Source: a virus
Reading direction: 5' to 3' (one strand)
IMG/VR virus record: IMGVR_UViG_3300017989_000306
Coordinates: 1-31,626 of that record
Length of the DNA: 31,626 nucleotides
Shown here: in pieces, positions 22,913 through 30,428 of the stretch
How the letters are laid out: every line of letters begins with the position of its first letter
How positions within the stretch are numbered: position 1 is the stretch's first letter
The notes under the pieces: model-generated
What the model saw: only the letters and a program-made list of their open reading frames with translations
The model's database searches: none
What the model was told of the DNA's origin: nothing
Program-made: the position numbers and the translations under genes

Positions 22913-23123
22913 ATCCCCTCTTTTTCCCGCATCCGGCCTTTACGCAAATAAGCATTGTGGCCCATCCGCGCCGGCTGAGATGGGCGCAGGCCGGGACTGC
23001 GATCATCCCAGATCCGCAAACCGGGCACGTCTTCCGCCTGACCAGGGCGCCCTTCAATTCCCGGGCCCCCGTCTTCGGGTTGGTGACGTATCGCTTGGCC
23101 GGGTTCTGCTTTCCGCAGGCCAT
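22893..23123 (-). CDS. Zinc-ribbon protein
   Basis: A 76-residue protein starting at the ATG at 23123 (MACGKQNPAKR), which overlaps the HTH gene stop as TGATG and follows a GGAGGG site. It contains CPVCGSGMIAVPACAHL and then LICVKAGCGKKRG: a CxxC pair and a later C-x4-C pair, consistent with a zinc ribbon. The upstream 22 residues of the open frame are shadow of the HTH gene. It is likely to be a nucleic-acid or protein-binding zinc protein, perhaps working with the HTH neighbour. Confidence 0.68.
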   Translation of the reverse strand: MACGKQNPAKRYVTNPKTGARELKGALVRRKTCPVCGSGMIAVPACAHLSRRGWATMLICVKAGCGKKRGYERKTT

Positions 23124-23665
23124 CAGCCCTCCCCCCGGGGGACCCTGGGCCGAACCGGCCGGCTCTGCCTGATCGCCTTCGGGTCCCAATCGGCCGGCAT
23201 GGAAAACGGATTGAATTTATGTTTAAGCATATACTCGATCAGGGCGTCCTCGAGGACCTCCGACGGGATCCGATTATATGCGCCGGCCAGATAAACCAGG
23301 CCTTTTTTTACGGATGAATAAACCGGGACGTCGATGGGGACCCGGATCGGCCCCGCCTCCGTTTTCGCCGGCGCCGTTATTTTGTAAAGGCGGATATATC
23401 CCTTGACCGTTTCGATCCGAGTACAGGTTTTTTCCGCGATTTGTTCCGCTGTGACCCCCGCCCGGATTTGCCGGGAAAGCCAGCCGGGGTCCCTGTATGT
23501 CCCCTTGGCCTTTTTCTGCCGATCGAATTTTATCCCGACCCTATTGGCGACCTGGTAAACGTAAGCCTGGGAAACGCCCACCTGATCGGCGATCCAGGCG
23601 GCCGACTTCCCGTCCTGCGCCGCTTGGATTATTTTGATTTTCGTTTTCGCTCCGATCCGCTTCAT
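23123..23665 (-). CDS. Double helix-turn-helix DNA-binding protein
   Basis: A 180-residue protein whose ATG at 23665 overlaps the preceding mini-gene stop as ATGA. It contains two HTH-like segments: IIQAAQDGKSAAWIADQVGV, followed by SQAYVYQVANRVGI; then IRAGVTAEQIAEKTCTRIET, followed by VKGYIRLYKI. A C-terminal alpha/beta part (VYSSVKKGLVYLAGAYNRIP) follows. It could be a late-gene regulator, or a displaced small terminase, since the gene before the large terminase shows no clear HTH. Location inside the head module, between MuF and protease, is unusual for a regulator. Confidence 0.7.
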   Translation of the reverse strand: MKRIGAKTKIKIIQAAQDGKSAAWIADQVGVSQAYVYQVANRVGIKFDRQKKAKGTYRDPGWLSRQIRAGVTAEQIAEKTCTRIETVKGYIRLYKITAPAKTEAGPIRVPIDVPVYSSVKKGLVYLAGAYNRIPSEVLEDALIEYMLKHKFNPFSMPADWDPKAIRQSRPVRPRVPRGEG

Positions 23666-23805
23666 TTCTTGCGGCCCTTCCGATCGTCTTTTTTTTCTTC
23701 CTCGTATGGGTTGCGGCCCGGTGCGACCTCTCGATCGTCGATCAGGCGCCCCTTTCGGATCGCCTCCAGGCGTTCCTTTTCCGTCATGTCGTGAATATTT
23801 TTCAT
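23662..23805 (-). CDS. 47-residue highly charged mini-protein
   Basis: A small gene linked at both ends: its ATG at 23805 overlaps the MuF stop as TGATG, and its TGA overlaps the HTH start as ATGA. Such double coupling is strong evidence that it is real. The product (MKNIHDMTEKERLEAIRKGR... ending DDRKGRKK) is very hydrophilic, rich in Lys, Arg, Glu and Asp, and probably helical. No family recognised. It may simply couple MuF and HTH translation. Confidence 0.7.
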   Translation of the reverse strand: MKNIHDMTEKERLEAIRKGRLIDDREVAPGRNPYEEEKKDDRKGRKK

Positions 23806-25232
23806 CAGTAGCCCCCAAAATCGTCCCTATCTATAAATTCTAATTTAAAATTATGCATCTTGGCCAGCTCTTCGTTTATAAATTGGGTGTGTTCCCTCTG
23901 GACAAGTACGGCCGCTTCCTGCCTCGGCATGCCAGCTAAAACCAGACGGTCATATTTTGGCTTGAATTTATTAAACGCGATGCCGTCAATGGCCTTGTAA
24001 TCCGCCCCTATCGTCTGCCATGCCGGCCAGCCGCCCGCCGGCCTGATCGCCTGCCAGACGCCTTTTTCGGTGATGACCTGCATGGTTTTGACATCCTGGA
24101 CGGATCCGAACATATAATCGGGGCCTGAAAACGCCGTCCCGTTGGGGTGATTATGAGAAAATACGCTGGCGCCCTTGATCTTCTTCGATTCCGCGTCTGT
24201 GAAATTTACATGATCGGACGCGCCTTTTTTGTATATCAGGGTTTTCCCCTGGGCGTCCATGGCCCCGGCATACTCAATTTTTCCGCCGCTTTTCTGGGCG
24301 TCCTTCCAGATCCGGTCCGTCATTTTCTGGTTTGGCGTCAGATCCGGGCCATCGTCCCCATAATAGGCCGCCCAGGTACACTCACAATGGGGGTGTGCCG
24401 GCTGCAATCCCTCGATCTCGTCAATGTTGTGAACCGATCCGTTTTGATCCTGGCAATATTCGCAGCAGTCCTCCGACATATCGGCGATCCAGATAACTTT
24501 TTTTATCCCAATCTGCTTGAACCCCTGGCGCTGGCCCTCAATCAAGGAAAACGCCGTTTCCGTCCGGGCGATCATCGCCGCCCGATATCGCAGCAGGCGC
24601 CGGGCCCTGGCATCCATGGCCGCCTTGACCTCGCTGGCCGTGAATCCGTCCGCTGTCATCTGGGCGCCCATGTTTACGACCGCCTGGGCATGTTTGGGCA
24701 GCAGGGGAATTATTGGCTCCAGGGCCCGGATATAGGGCCAGAGTGCGGCGCCGCTCTCGACCCCGCTGACGACGATCCCCCGGATAGTCCCCATTAATTC
24801 CTTTGTGATCGATGTTACCAGCTTTGCTGCATGGCCGGCTGACCAGGCCGTCGCTGATTCATTGATCATGTCGAAATAATCCCGCTTGAACATGCCCTGC
24901 TCGACCGTGGCCTTCCCGCCCTCGCCCAGGACCTCGAGCATGGCCGGCTTAAAAATCCGGGTCGCCGCGGCTTCGAAGTCGTCCCAATCCAGCAGCGCCT
25001 TGACCGTTTTTGTCGGCGTCGACTTGGCCCGGGCCGTCCGCCCCGCCTCCTTGACTTCGGCGATCGCAAACTTGAAAAATTCTCTTGTCGCCTTCCGCAG
25101 GGTTGGCTCGTTTTTATTTAAAAGCCGATGATATCTCTGCCAGATTTTTCGGCGCCGGGCCTGGCTGACCCTTTTGATAAATTTGTCGGAATCCATCCCA
25201 AGCGTTGCCGCGGTAGGCCCGGCGCCGATCAT
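23805..25232 (-). CDS. MuF-type head morphogenesis protein with C-terminal JAMM-like domain
   Basis: A 475-residue protein. The first 290 residues are a MuF/SPP1-gp7-type minor head protein: a helical N-terminal region and the conserved MIARTETAFSLIEGQRQGFK, then IKKVIWIADMSEDCCEYCQDQ and LQPAHPHCECTWA. These match the usual T-E-T, D, C-x2-C and H-P-x-C-x-C features. After about residue 300 a second domain contains VFSHNHPNGTAFSGPDYMF (His360, His362, Ser369, Asp372), close to the JAMM/RadC metal motif H-x-H-x7-S-x2-D but one residue shorter in the spacer. MuF proteins with C-terminal enzymatic or toxin-like domains are known. The protein would enter the head near the portal and might be ejected with DNA. 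The start has AAGGAA upstream. Confidence 0.8.
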   Translation of the reverse strand: MIGAGPTAATLGMDSDKFIKRVSQARRRKIWQRYHRLLNKNEPTLRKATREFFKFAIAEVKEAGRTARAKSTPTKTVKALLDWDDFEAAATRIFKPAMLEVLGEGGKATVEQGMFKRDYFDMINESATAWSAGHAAKLVTSITKELMGTIRGIVVSGVESGAALWPYIRALEPIIPLLPKHAQAVVNMGAQMTADGFTASEVKAAMDARARRLLRYRAAMIARTETAFSLIEGQRQGFKQIGIKKVIWIADMSEDCCEYCQDQNGSVHNIDEIEGLQPAHPHCECTWAAYYGDDGPDLTPNQKMTDRIWKDAQKSGGKIEYAGAMDAQGKTLIYKKGASDHVNFTDAESKKIKGASVFSHNHPNGTAFSGPDYMFGSVQDVKTMQVITEKGVWQAIRPAGGWPAWQTIGADYKAIDGIAFNKFKPKYDRLVLAGMPRQEAAVLVQREHTQFINEELAKMHNFKLEFIDRDDFGGY

Positions 25233-25235
25233 TTT

Positions 25236-25571
25236 TTAGTTCCTTTTTTTTGTTCCCGGCATTAGGGGCATGATCCCCTGCGGTGCCGATATCCGCCCCC
25301 CGCCGCGCATCGCCCGGCGCCGGGCCTGTTCCTCTTTCGCCTCTTTTTCCATCTGCTCCAGTTCGGCCGCCGAAATCTCCCGGGCGTATTTCAGTTGATT
25401 GTTGGCATCCGTCCCGATCAGGACCTGGTGTCCGTGTCTGAAATCCTGGCTTTCGATGAAATTTTCCGGATCCCGCTCCAGGACCTGGTCCTTGAATGTC
25501 CGCCAGGACCCCTTGATGGCATAGGCCGACCTGTTCCCAGCCGGGGTTTCGATTTCAATGAGAATTGGCAT
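25236..25571 (-). CDS. Hypothetical 111-residue head-region protein
   Basis: A short protein with a GGAGGG site. The N-terminus has a beta-like start (MPILIEIETPAGNRSAYAI). The central and C-terminal parts contain a basic helical stretch (ELEQMEKEAKEEQARRRAMR) and a glycine/proline-rich end. It lies between sulfotransferase 1 and MuF. No family recognised. Confidence 0.62.
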   Translation of the reverse strand: MPILIEIETPAGNRSAYAIKGSWRTFKDQVLERDPENFIESQDFRHGHQVLIGTDANNQLKYAREISAAELEQMEKEAKEEQARRRAMRGGGRISAPQGIMPLMPGTKKRN

Positions 25572-25583
25572 TTTCCCTCCGTT

Positions 25584-26297
25584 TTAATATTTTTCCCATC
25601 GTGGAAAATTGCGATGGGTCATTTCCTTTAATCTCCGGACATGCGGCTGATAAATCTCGCGCAGGCGCTTGAATGTCTGGGGTGGGATGGCCGGATATCC
25701 GCGCCCCTTCCGCCGGCGCCGGTGTTCCATGGGGTCCCAAAAATAGGTATCCCATCGGAAGTCCCGGGGGCATTTCTGGGCCAGGTAAAGCCTGTCCTCG
25801 ATCGCCATAATCAGGCCCATGGGGTTTTCAAAAAATTCTTCCGCCCCCCAGATCAAAAATTGATCTCTCGGAAAAACGGCAAACCAGGCCGCCAGATCCT
25901 CATCATAGAATCCCCGCCGCAGCAGCCGGCTTTCGGCGTTGAATGTGGCCGCCGTTTCCCCGCGCCGGACCGTGAATTCCGACCAGGCCCGCCGGATCGG
26001 ATCCCGCAGCAGGATGATGAAAAGCCGAATCTCGGGAATGTGCTTTTTGATCCTGGCCGGCGCCTGATGGTATCCGAAATAAAACGGGGAAACCTCAAAT
26101 CTCAATTTCCCCGGCTGCGGATCTGGGAACAGTCCGCGATAATGTGAAAGGCTCGTATTTTTGAATGTATCATCACAGAAAAAATTGATTTCCTTGTGAT
26201 GTGGTGCCTGCAGGGCTGGGTGTGCCTCGAGCATTCTGTAAAGCGTGGAAGTCCCAGACCGCATCACGCCGATGGTCATAAAATCAGGCGTCCCCAT
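25584..26297 (-). CDS. Sulfotransferase 1
   Basis: A 237-residue sulfotransferase. I used the ATG at 26297 (MGTPDFMTIGVMRSG), which has AAAGGGGG just upstream. An in-frame ATG at 26312 adds five residues but lacks a good site. The 5'-phosphosulfate loop is GVMRSGTSTLYRML (residues 10-23), the KEINFF motif (35-40) matches the carbohydrate sulfotransferase K-E-x-x-F-F, and the 3'-phosphate-binding part is LLRDPIRRAWSEF (96-108). It sits between the portal-side membrane protein and the 111-residue gene, separated by thousands of bases from the other two sulfotransferases, and is clearly non-identical to them. Target unknown. Confidence 0.85.
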   Translation of the reverse strand: MGTPDFMTIGVMRSGTSTLYRMLEAHPALQAPHHKEINFFCDDTFKNTSLSHYRGLFPDPQPGKLRFEVSPFYFGYHQAPARIKKHIPEIRLFIILLRDPIRRAWSEFTVRRGETAATFNAESRLLRRGFYDEDLAAWFAVFPRDQFLIWGAEEFFENPMGLIMAIEDRLYLAQKCPRDFRWDTYFWDPMEHRRRRKGRGYPAIPPQTFKRLREIYQPHVRRLKEMTHRNFPRWEKY

Positions 26298-26523
26298 GGG
26301 GCCCCCTTTCATTTTTCTTTTCTTCGCCGTCCTTCATCGCGGGGGTAGAGTGCGGCTTCCGGGCCGGCAGCGGCCAGGTCGCCAGGCGGAACAGGACCAG
26401 GCCGACGGCCAGCAGGACCGCCAGCTCCGTTTTGGTCCCGATTTTCCCAGTCGTGAATGCAACTAAAAACCCAACGGACCATATAACGGACGCCTCCCGC
26501 ATCAACCCCCGCCTGATTTTCAT
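26284..26523 (-). CDS. Small membrane protein with two hydrophobic segments
   Basis: A 79-residue protein whose ATG overlaps the portal stop as ATGA. Two hydrophobic segments (ASVIWSVGFLVAFT and LAVLLAVGLVLFRLATWPL) are likely membrane spans, followed by a hydrophilic tail. Size and topology are holin-like, but lysis genes are not seen nearby, and location right after the portal is not typical for a holin. It carries one copy of the 17-base motif (26337-26353). Best described as an unknown membrane protein. Confidence 0.65.
   Translation of the reverse strand: MKIRRGLMREASVIWSVGFLVAFTTGKIGTKTELAVLLAVGLVLFRLATWPLPARKPHSTPAMKDGEEKKNERGPHGDA
26337..26353 (-). repeat. 17-base motif GCACTCTACCCCCGCGA, copy 2
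   Basis: Identical to 29686-29702 and one base different from 19567-19583. Located in the C-terminal part of the small membrane protein gene, about 40 bases before sulfotransferase 1. In each copy the bases encode S-T-P-A in the local frame. Confidence 0.5.
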
Positions 26524-28130
26524 TCTTTCGTGCGCCCCTTTCCGACCGCGACCTTTTCGCGCCGGCCGGGGCCGGGGTCGCCCAGGGCCTTCGACTCTAT
26601 TTTCCGGACCCGGTCGGCCATCGATCGAATCAGGGCCCGGGATTCCTTGTTTATGGTCGCGACCTCGGCATCCCGTTTTTGGATCCGGCCGTGAATGGCT
26701 GCGATTTCCGCCTCGATGTCCCGCTTTTCCGTTGGCAAGGCCTCGCCGGCCTCAACGTACTGGTTCGAGACATAATAGGTTTTCATGTGGGGCTCGCCGG
26801 TGGGCACGTCCCCCAGGGCCTGGGCGATGTATTCCGCGTTTATGACCCCCATCGCAAAAAGTTTGGACCATCGCTCGACGGCCGCATCCAGGTTCCTTAA
26901 ATCCATCGGCTGGAATTTCATCACAGCGTCATCGAACCCCATCCCGTCCCTGATCAGGGTAGCCGTCAACATGGCCGCCAGGTCCCGTTTCAACGGGGCG
27001 ATCATGGCGCTGTTGTAAATTTTGGTTGACTCCGGCGCCGTCGACCCGCCCAGAGCCCCGACTTCCGCGATCCCGATCCTATAGGGGGGCATTTTGTAGG
27101 CCGCCAGGATCTCATCCCTGTGATCCTTTCGAATCAGCCGGAATGATCCCTCTTTGATTTCGGTTGAAAGCGGGACCATTTCAACTTTCCCCTCGTCGGG
27201 GACCTCCAGGACCATGGTCCGGTGGGCGTTTTCGGTCCCCCGGATTTCCTCGGACATGAATTTTAAAATGGCATCCGCTGTCCCTTCCTCCCATCGGCCC
27301 TCGATGGTGATCAGGCAAGCTGGGACCCCGTAGTTTTCGAAAAACGAAAGATTGTAATCCCGGACGCCGATCATTCCCATCACCGCGCCGACCCCCGGCA
27401 AAATCGGCGGCTCGCCGTAAAGGTCGGAAAGCCGGGAATACCGCCGGGTAAATATGACCTCATTGGCCCGCCGGTCGGCTGGGATTTCGCCGCCCTCTTT
27501 TCCGGTTTTGCAATCAATGTCATATGTGGCGCCGAATGGCTTAAACCAGGCCTTCGCCTGGCCGCGTACTTGACAATATTTCGTCTCGCTGTCATGAAAA
27601 TACAGAGTGTGGGCTGGAATGTGGAAAATCGCCACCGGCGGCCCGCTTGGGTTGTCGCCCTCCCTGGCGACCTCGATCCCCGCCCATCCGATCGACATCA
27701 GATCATCAATCGCCCGCTCTAAAATCGCCGCTGGGGTTTCGTTTTGGGCATTGACCCCCGTAAAAAAAGCCTCCAGGTCGGCTTTGATCTTATCCGGTAA
27801 TTTCTTTTTCGGGTCTTTGCTTTCGAAGACAAACCCAGACCCGGCGACGTCCTGGGCGACCGTCCTGGTGCAATTGGCGAAATAACTACAGTTCGCCTGC
27901 AGCTCCAATAATTCCTTGACGGAAAACGGAAACGGGACCAGGCTGTCGGCCCTTAAAAATCTTTTTGACGGCTCGACCTGGCGGCTTCCCTTTTCCCCCT
28001 TCGCCGCCGTCTTCAAAACGGACGTCGGGAAAATCCCCCGGCTGGTTTTTAAAAATGTTACCGCCCGGCCTGTCCGGCCGGCATCGGCGACGGTTTTTTT
28101 AATAGACCGCTCGTCCCCTTTGGGTGCCAT
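26520..28130 (-). CDS. Portal protein
   Basis: A 536-residue protein starting at the ATG at 28130 (MAPKGDERS), with GGGAGG just upstream; the extra frame before it is terminase shadow. It matches PBSX-family portal proteins: FPFSVKELLELQANCSYFAN near the start, GSGFVFESKDP, IDDLMSIGWAGIEVAREGD, YRIGIAEVGALGGSTAPEST, and a helical C-terminal crown with coiled-coil character (AEIAAIHGRIQKRDAEVATI). It forms the dodecameric DNA portal. Overlaps the end of the terminase gene by 32 bases. Confidence 0.87.
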   Translation of the reverse strand: MAPKGDERSIKKTVADAGRTGRAVTFLKTSRGIFPTSVLKTAAKGEKGSRQVEPSKRFLRADSLVPFPFSVKELLELQANCSYFANCTRTVAQDVAGSGFVFESKDPKKKLPDKIKADLEAFFTGVNAQNETPAAILERAIDDLMSIGWAGIEVAREGDNPSGPPVAIFHIPAHTLYFHDSETKYCQVRGQAKAWFKPFGATYDIDCKTGKEGGEIPADRRANEVIFTRRYSRLSDLYGEPPILPGVGAVMGMIGVRDYNLSFFENYGVPACLITIEGRWEEGTADAILKFMSEEIRGTENAHRTMVLEVPDEGKVEMVPLSTEIKEGSFRLIRKDHRDEILAAYKMPPYRIGIAEVGALGGSTAPESTKIYNSAMIAPLKRDLAAMLTATLIRDGMGFDDAVMKFQPMDLRNLDAAVERWSKLFAMGVINAEYIAQALGDVPTGEPHMKTYYVSNQYVEAGEALPTEKRDIEAEIAAIHGRIQKRDAEVATINKESRALIRSMADRVRKIESKALGDPGPGRREKVAVGKGRTKE

Positions 28131-29517
28131 GCTTCCTCCCCTTTGCCTCTTTCTCTTTTTTGTCGCCGGCTTCCTCTTGTTCGCTGGGCGGCTGCCGCAG
28201 CTGGGAAATCGAAACCGGCCTGGCGCTGCGGTCCTCCCGCAGCCGGTCCTCGATCTGTTTTTTCGCCGGCTGGGAAATCGCCCGGCCCTTCTGGGCATAT
28301 GGCGCCAGGTGCTTGATCCATATATACGTTATAGCATAACGGGACCCGTCCATAAAATGATCTTTAAATTTTACGGGCTTTCCCGTTGATCGACCCTGGG
28401 CGTCGACGGCCGCCTTGTATCCCCGCCTTTCTTTCTCGATGTTGGTCGAGCCCTCAACGATCCGGATGTCCAGGCTCTGCAGCAGCTTGATCCCGTACTC
28501 CACAGATCCGGGCGGCTTTAGGGCTGGGACCGCATTATGGCCCATCCCCTGGATGTCGGCGATCGATTTCGGGTCCTCCGAATCCCAGACCTCCAGGCGC
28601 TCTGGATCGTATCCCGGGATCTCCCGCAGCTGTTCGTCAATGGCTTTGTTGCCCAGCCCAGGCTTGTATAACAGTTCCTCGAGCCAGAAAACCAAGCCCT
28701 TCCTGTAAACTCTGACGACCGCGGTTTCGTTTACGGAAAACCCCCAATCCCCGCCCTTGACGATTTCATCATACCAGTCTGGGTCAAGGCTGGGCAGGGG
28801 TTCGGTCGGCCAGGTGTAAAACAGCCCCTTGATCGCGCCCCATTGGCCCAGGGCATAGATTTTCCTGGTCGTCGGATCTTTCAGGGCGTCCAAAACAGCC
28901 CGGTATGATTCCCGGATCTCTTTTATCGGGTTGTCCAGAAACGTCGAATGATGTAAATACGAATCCGGATATACGCCCGGTCCGCTGTAATCCGCCGGCA
29001 TAGAATCCTGGAAAAACAAATCCCGGATCCAGGCGCCGGCCGCCTCGTCCGGATTAAACGACATTAGGATCTGCCGATATCCGGGGACGACGTCCCGCAG
29101 TCGAAGGTCAATCTGGGTAAAATCATCCTCCGTCAACTCCGTCGCCTCTTCGATCCAGACGGACGTGATCCGCTTGATTGATTTTAGTTTCAGCCGATCG
29201 TCCAGGCCCCAAAATATTAAAGTGCTGGGCTTTACGCCTGGCGGGGATATCTTTATGGTCAAGTCGGTTTTGTTCTGCTTGTATGGGATCCCGTTCTCTT
29301 CGAAAAATTCAATGAATGCCTGCCAGCAGGACTGCTTTAATGAATTCCGGACCTTCCGGATGATTAAATATCGATGATCCCCTTCGTCCGCGCAGCGTAA
29401 AAAAACCTTCCGCAGGCAAAACTCCGATTTCCCGGATCCGGCGCCGCCGTAAAGTAGCAGGTATCGGCTGGCCCGGTTCAATAGCGGGATGAATCGCCGG
29501 GAAAGTTTGATTTTCAC
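28099..29517 (-). CDS. terL: Large terminase subunit (TerL)
   Basis: A 472-residue packaging ATPase/nuclease starting with a GTG at 29517. Walker A is YGGAGSGKSE (residues 23-32), Walker B is SVWIEEAT (119-126) with catalytic Glu, and the coupling motif is SFNPD (153-157). The C-terminal nuclease domain (RNase H-like) has likely metal ligands Asp257 (GGDWGF), Asp312 (WDSEDP) and Asp390 (FMDGSRYA). It is of the PBSX/Terminase_3 type. The last 60 residues are basic and low complexity (DKKEKEAKGRKHGTQRGR). It cuts and pumps phage DNA into the prohead via the portal encoded next. Confidence 0.93.
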   Translation of the reverse strand: MKIKLSRRFIPLLNRASRYLLLYGGAGSGKSEFCLRKVFLRCADEGDHRYLIIRKVRNSLKQSCWQAFIEFFEENGIPYKQNKTDLTIKISPPGVKPSTLIFWGLDDRLKLKSIKRITSVWIEEATELTEDDFTQIDLRLRDVVPGYRQILMSFNPDEAAGAWIRDLFFQDSMPADYSGPGVYPDSYLHHSTFLDNPIKEIRESYRAVLDALKDPTTRKIYALGQWGAIKGLFYTWPTEPLPSLDPDWYDEIVKGGDWGFSVNETAVVRVYRKGLVFWLEELLYKPGLGNKAIDEQLREIPGYDPERLEVWDSEDPKSIADIQGMGHNAVPALKPPGSVEYGIKLLQSLDIRIVEGSTNIEKERRGYKAAVDAQGRSTGKPVKFKDHFMDGSRYAITYIWIKHLAPYAQKGRAISQPAKKQIEDRLREDRSARPVSISQLRQPPSEQEEAGDKKEKEAKGRKHGTQRGRAVY

Positions 29518-29518
29518 G

Positions 29519-29830
29519 TCATCCGATCTCTTTTAAAATCTTCCTGAAAAGCGGATCCGCCCGAATCCCCCGGATCCGGAAATCCAGCAACTCATCCCGG
29601 ACTATTTCCCGGACCCGGGATTCGGTCATGGGGCTGATGGAATCAATCATGGCCTTGATAATCTCCGGCTCGATGTTGGCCGGGATCGCGGGGGTAGAGT
29701 GCAGGCCCCCGCCCGGCAAATCAAACCAATCCCCGCCCCGTCGAACAGCCCGGCTCAACGTCAGCAGCCGGGCGACGTCGTCCTGCAAATATCCCAATGG
29801 ACTGGGATGGCGATCGACTTTATTCCCCAT
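29519..29830 (-). CDS. Hypothetical 103-residue protein upstream of TerL
   Basis: Located immediately before the large terminase, the usual slot for the small terminase. The sequence (helical C-terminus: ANIEPEIIKAMIDSISPMTE, then SRVREIVRDELLDF) does not show an evident HTH, so the small-terminase call is only positional. It carries copy 1 of the 17-base motif as HSTPAI. Preceded by a weak AAAGG site. Confidence 0.62.
   Translation of the reverse strand: MGNKVDRHPSPLGYLQDDVARLLTLSRAVRRGGDWFDLPGGGLHSTPAIPANIEPEIIKAMIDSISPMTESRVREIVRDELLDFRIRGIRADPLFRKILKEIG
29686..29702 (-). repeat. 17-base motif GCACTCTACCCCCGCGA, copy 1
   Basis: Identical to 26337-26353 on the minus strand. It encodes part of HSTPA in the gene upstream of TerL. 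The neighbouring bases of the copies differ, so it is a short shared island, not a gene duplication. Confidence 0.5.
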
Positions 29831-29833
29831 TGA

Positions 29834-30004
29834 TCAGGCCTTTGTCCTGGGGACCCGCGGCCGGCGTTTCTTCGGGATCCGCGGCCGAATGACAATTTTC
29901 GAAACCTGGGGATCCTCCGCCGCCTCCCGGGCCCGCTCGAATAATTCGTCCAGGTCCTTGTGCCGGCTGGATTCCTTCCGTCCGTCGTTGTAAGTTATTT
30001 GCAT
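29834..30004 (-). CDS. 56-residue basic mini-protein
   Basis: A gene that fills an otherwise empty gap: ATG at 30004, TGA at 29834-29836, four bases before the next start. The product (MQITYNDGRKESSRHKDLDE... ending PKKRRPRVPRTKA) has a charged helical centre and a strongly basic tail, suggesting nucleic-acid contact. No family recognised. Its tight fit between neighbours supports a real gene. Confidence 0.62.
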   Translation of the reverse strand: MQITYNDGRKESSRHKDLDELFERAREAAEDPQVSKIVIRPRIPKKRRPRVPRTKA

Positions 30005-30220
30005 TTATTCATCCCTCCAGGATGTAAAAAAATCTTCGTCCGGCCATAAAAACGGGCTAATTTCTCGATATGGCAACGGCTCCCGGCCGGCATCCGCCCG
30101 CCGGCGGTCCTCTTCGGTCCGCCATTTTTGAATATCCCTGATCGTCTTCTCTGCAAGTATGATCAGGCCCAGAATAATCAAAACAATCCCCATTGAAACA
30201 GCGATCCCGGCGATTGGCAT
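30005..30220 (-). CDS. Small single-span membrane protein
   Basis: A 71-residue protein with one hydrophobic span at residues 3-23 (IAGIAVSMGIVLIILGLIIL), followed by a charged helix (EKTIRDIQKWRTEEDRRRAD) and an acidic aromatic end. The topology resembles small phage spanin-like or holin-like accessory proteins, but there is no further support for either. Confidence 0.62.
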   Translation of the reverse strand: MPIAGIAVSMGIVLIILGLIILAEKTIRDIQKWRTEEDRRRADAGREPLPYREISPFLWPDEDFFTSWRDE

Positions 30221-30221
30221 T

Positions 30222-30428
30222 TTACAATACTCCCCGGACCCTCCGGATCGCCGCCATAACCATCAGGCCGATGACCCGGGGAATCCTCAAAATTCGTGAT
30301 TTTAAACAGGGGGCCCCGGTTGGGTCGGTGTGGCCGACCCTAAAATATCTCGACAGACTGTCGTTATATTCCAGGGCATAAAGGCGCCTGGCAATTTCCC
30401 GCCGCTCGTTTTCAGCGTTCTTATTCAT
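30222..30428 (-). CDS. Hypothetical 68-residue protein
   Basis: A small protein overlapping the preceding gene by 8 bases. It has a charged N-terminus (MNKNAENERREIARRLYALE) and a hydrophobic, basic C-terminus (IPRVIGLMVMAAIRRVRG) that may associate with membrane. No family recognised. Confidence 0.58.
   Translation of the reverse strand: MNKNAENERREIARRLYALEYNDSLSRYFRVGHTDPTGAPCLKSRILRIPRVIGLMVMAAIRRVRGVL

Noticed and set aside
26284-26523. Holin
   Set aside because: Two hydrophobic segments and small size fit, but no endolysin or spanin is nearby and the gene directly follows the portal. Left as an unknown membrane protein.
28131-28298. N-terminal extension of the portal frame
   Set aside because: It is an arginine-rich shadow of the terminase end. 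The ATG at 28130 has a clear ribosome site and starts the recognisable portal sequence.
29519-29830. Firm small-terminase call
   Set aside because: Only the position supports it; no helix-turn-helix or typical oligomerisation pattern is evident.
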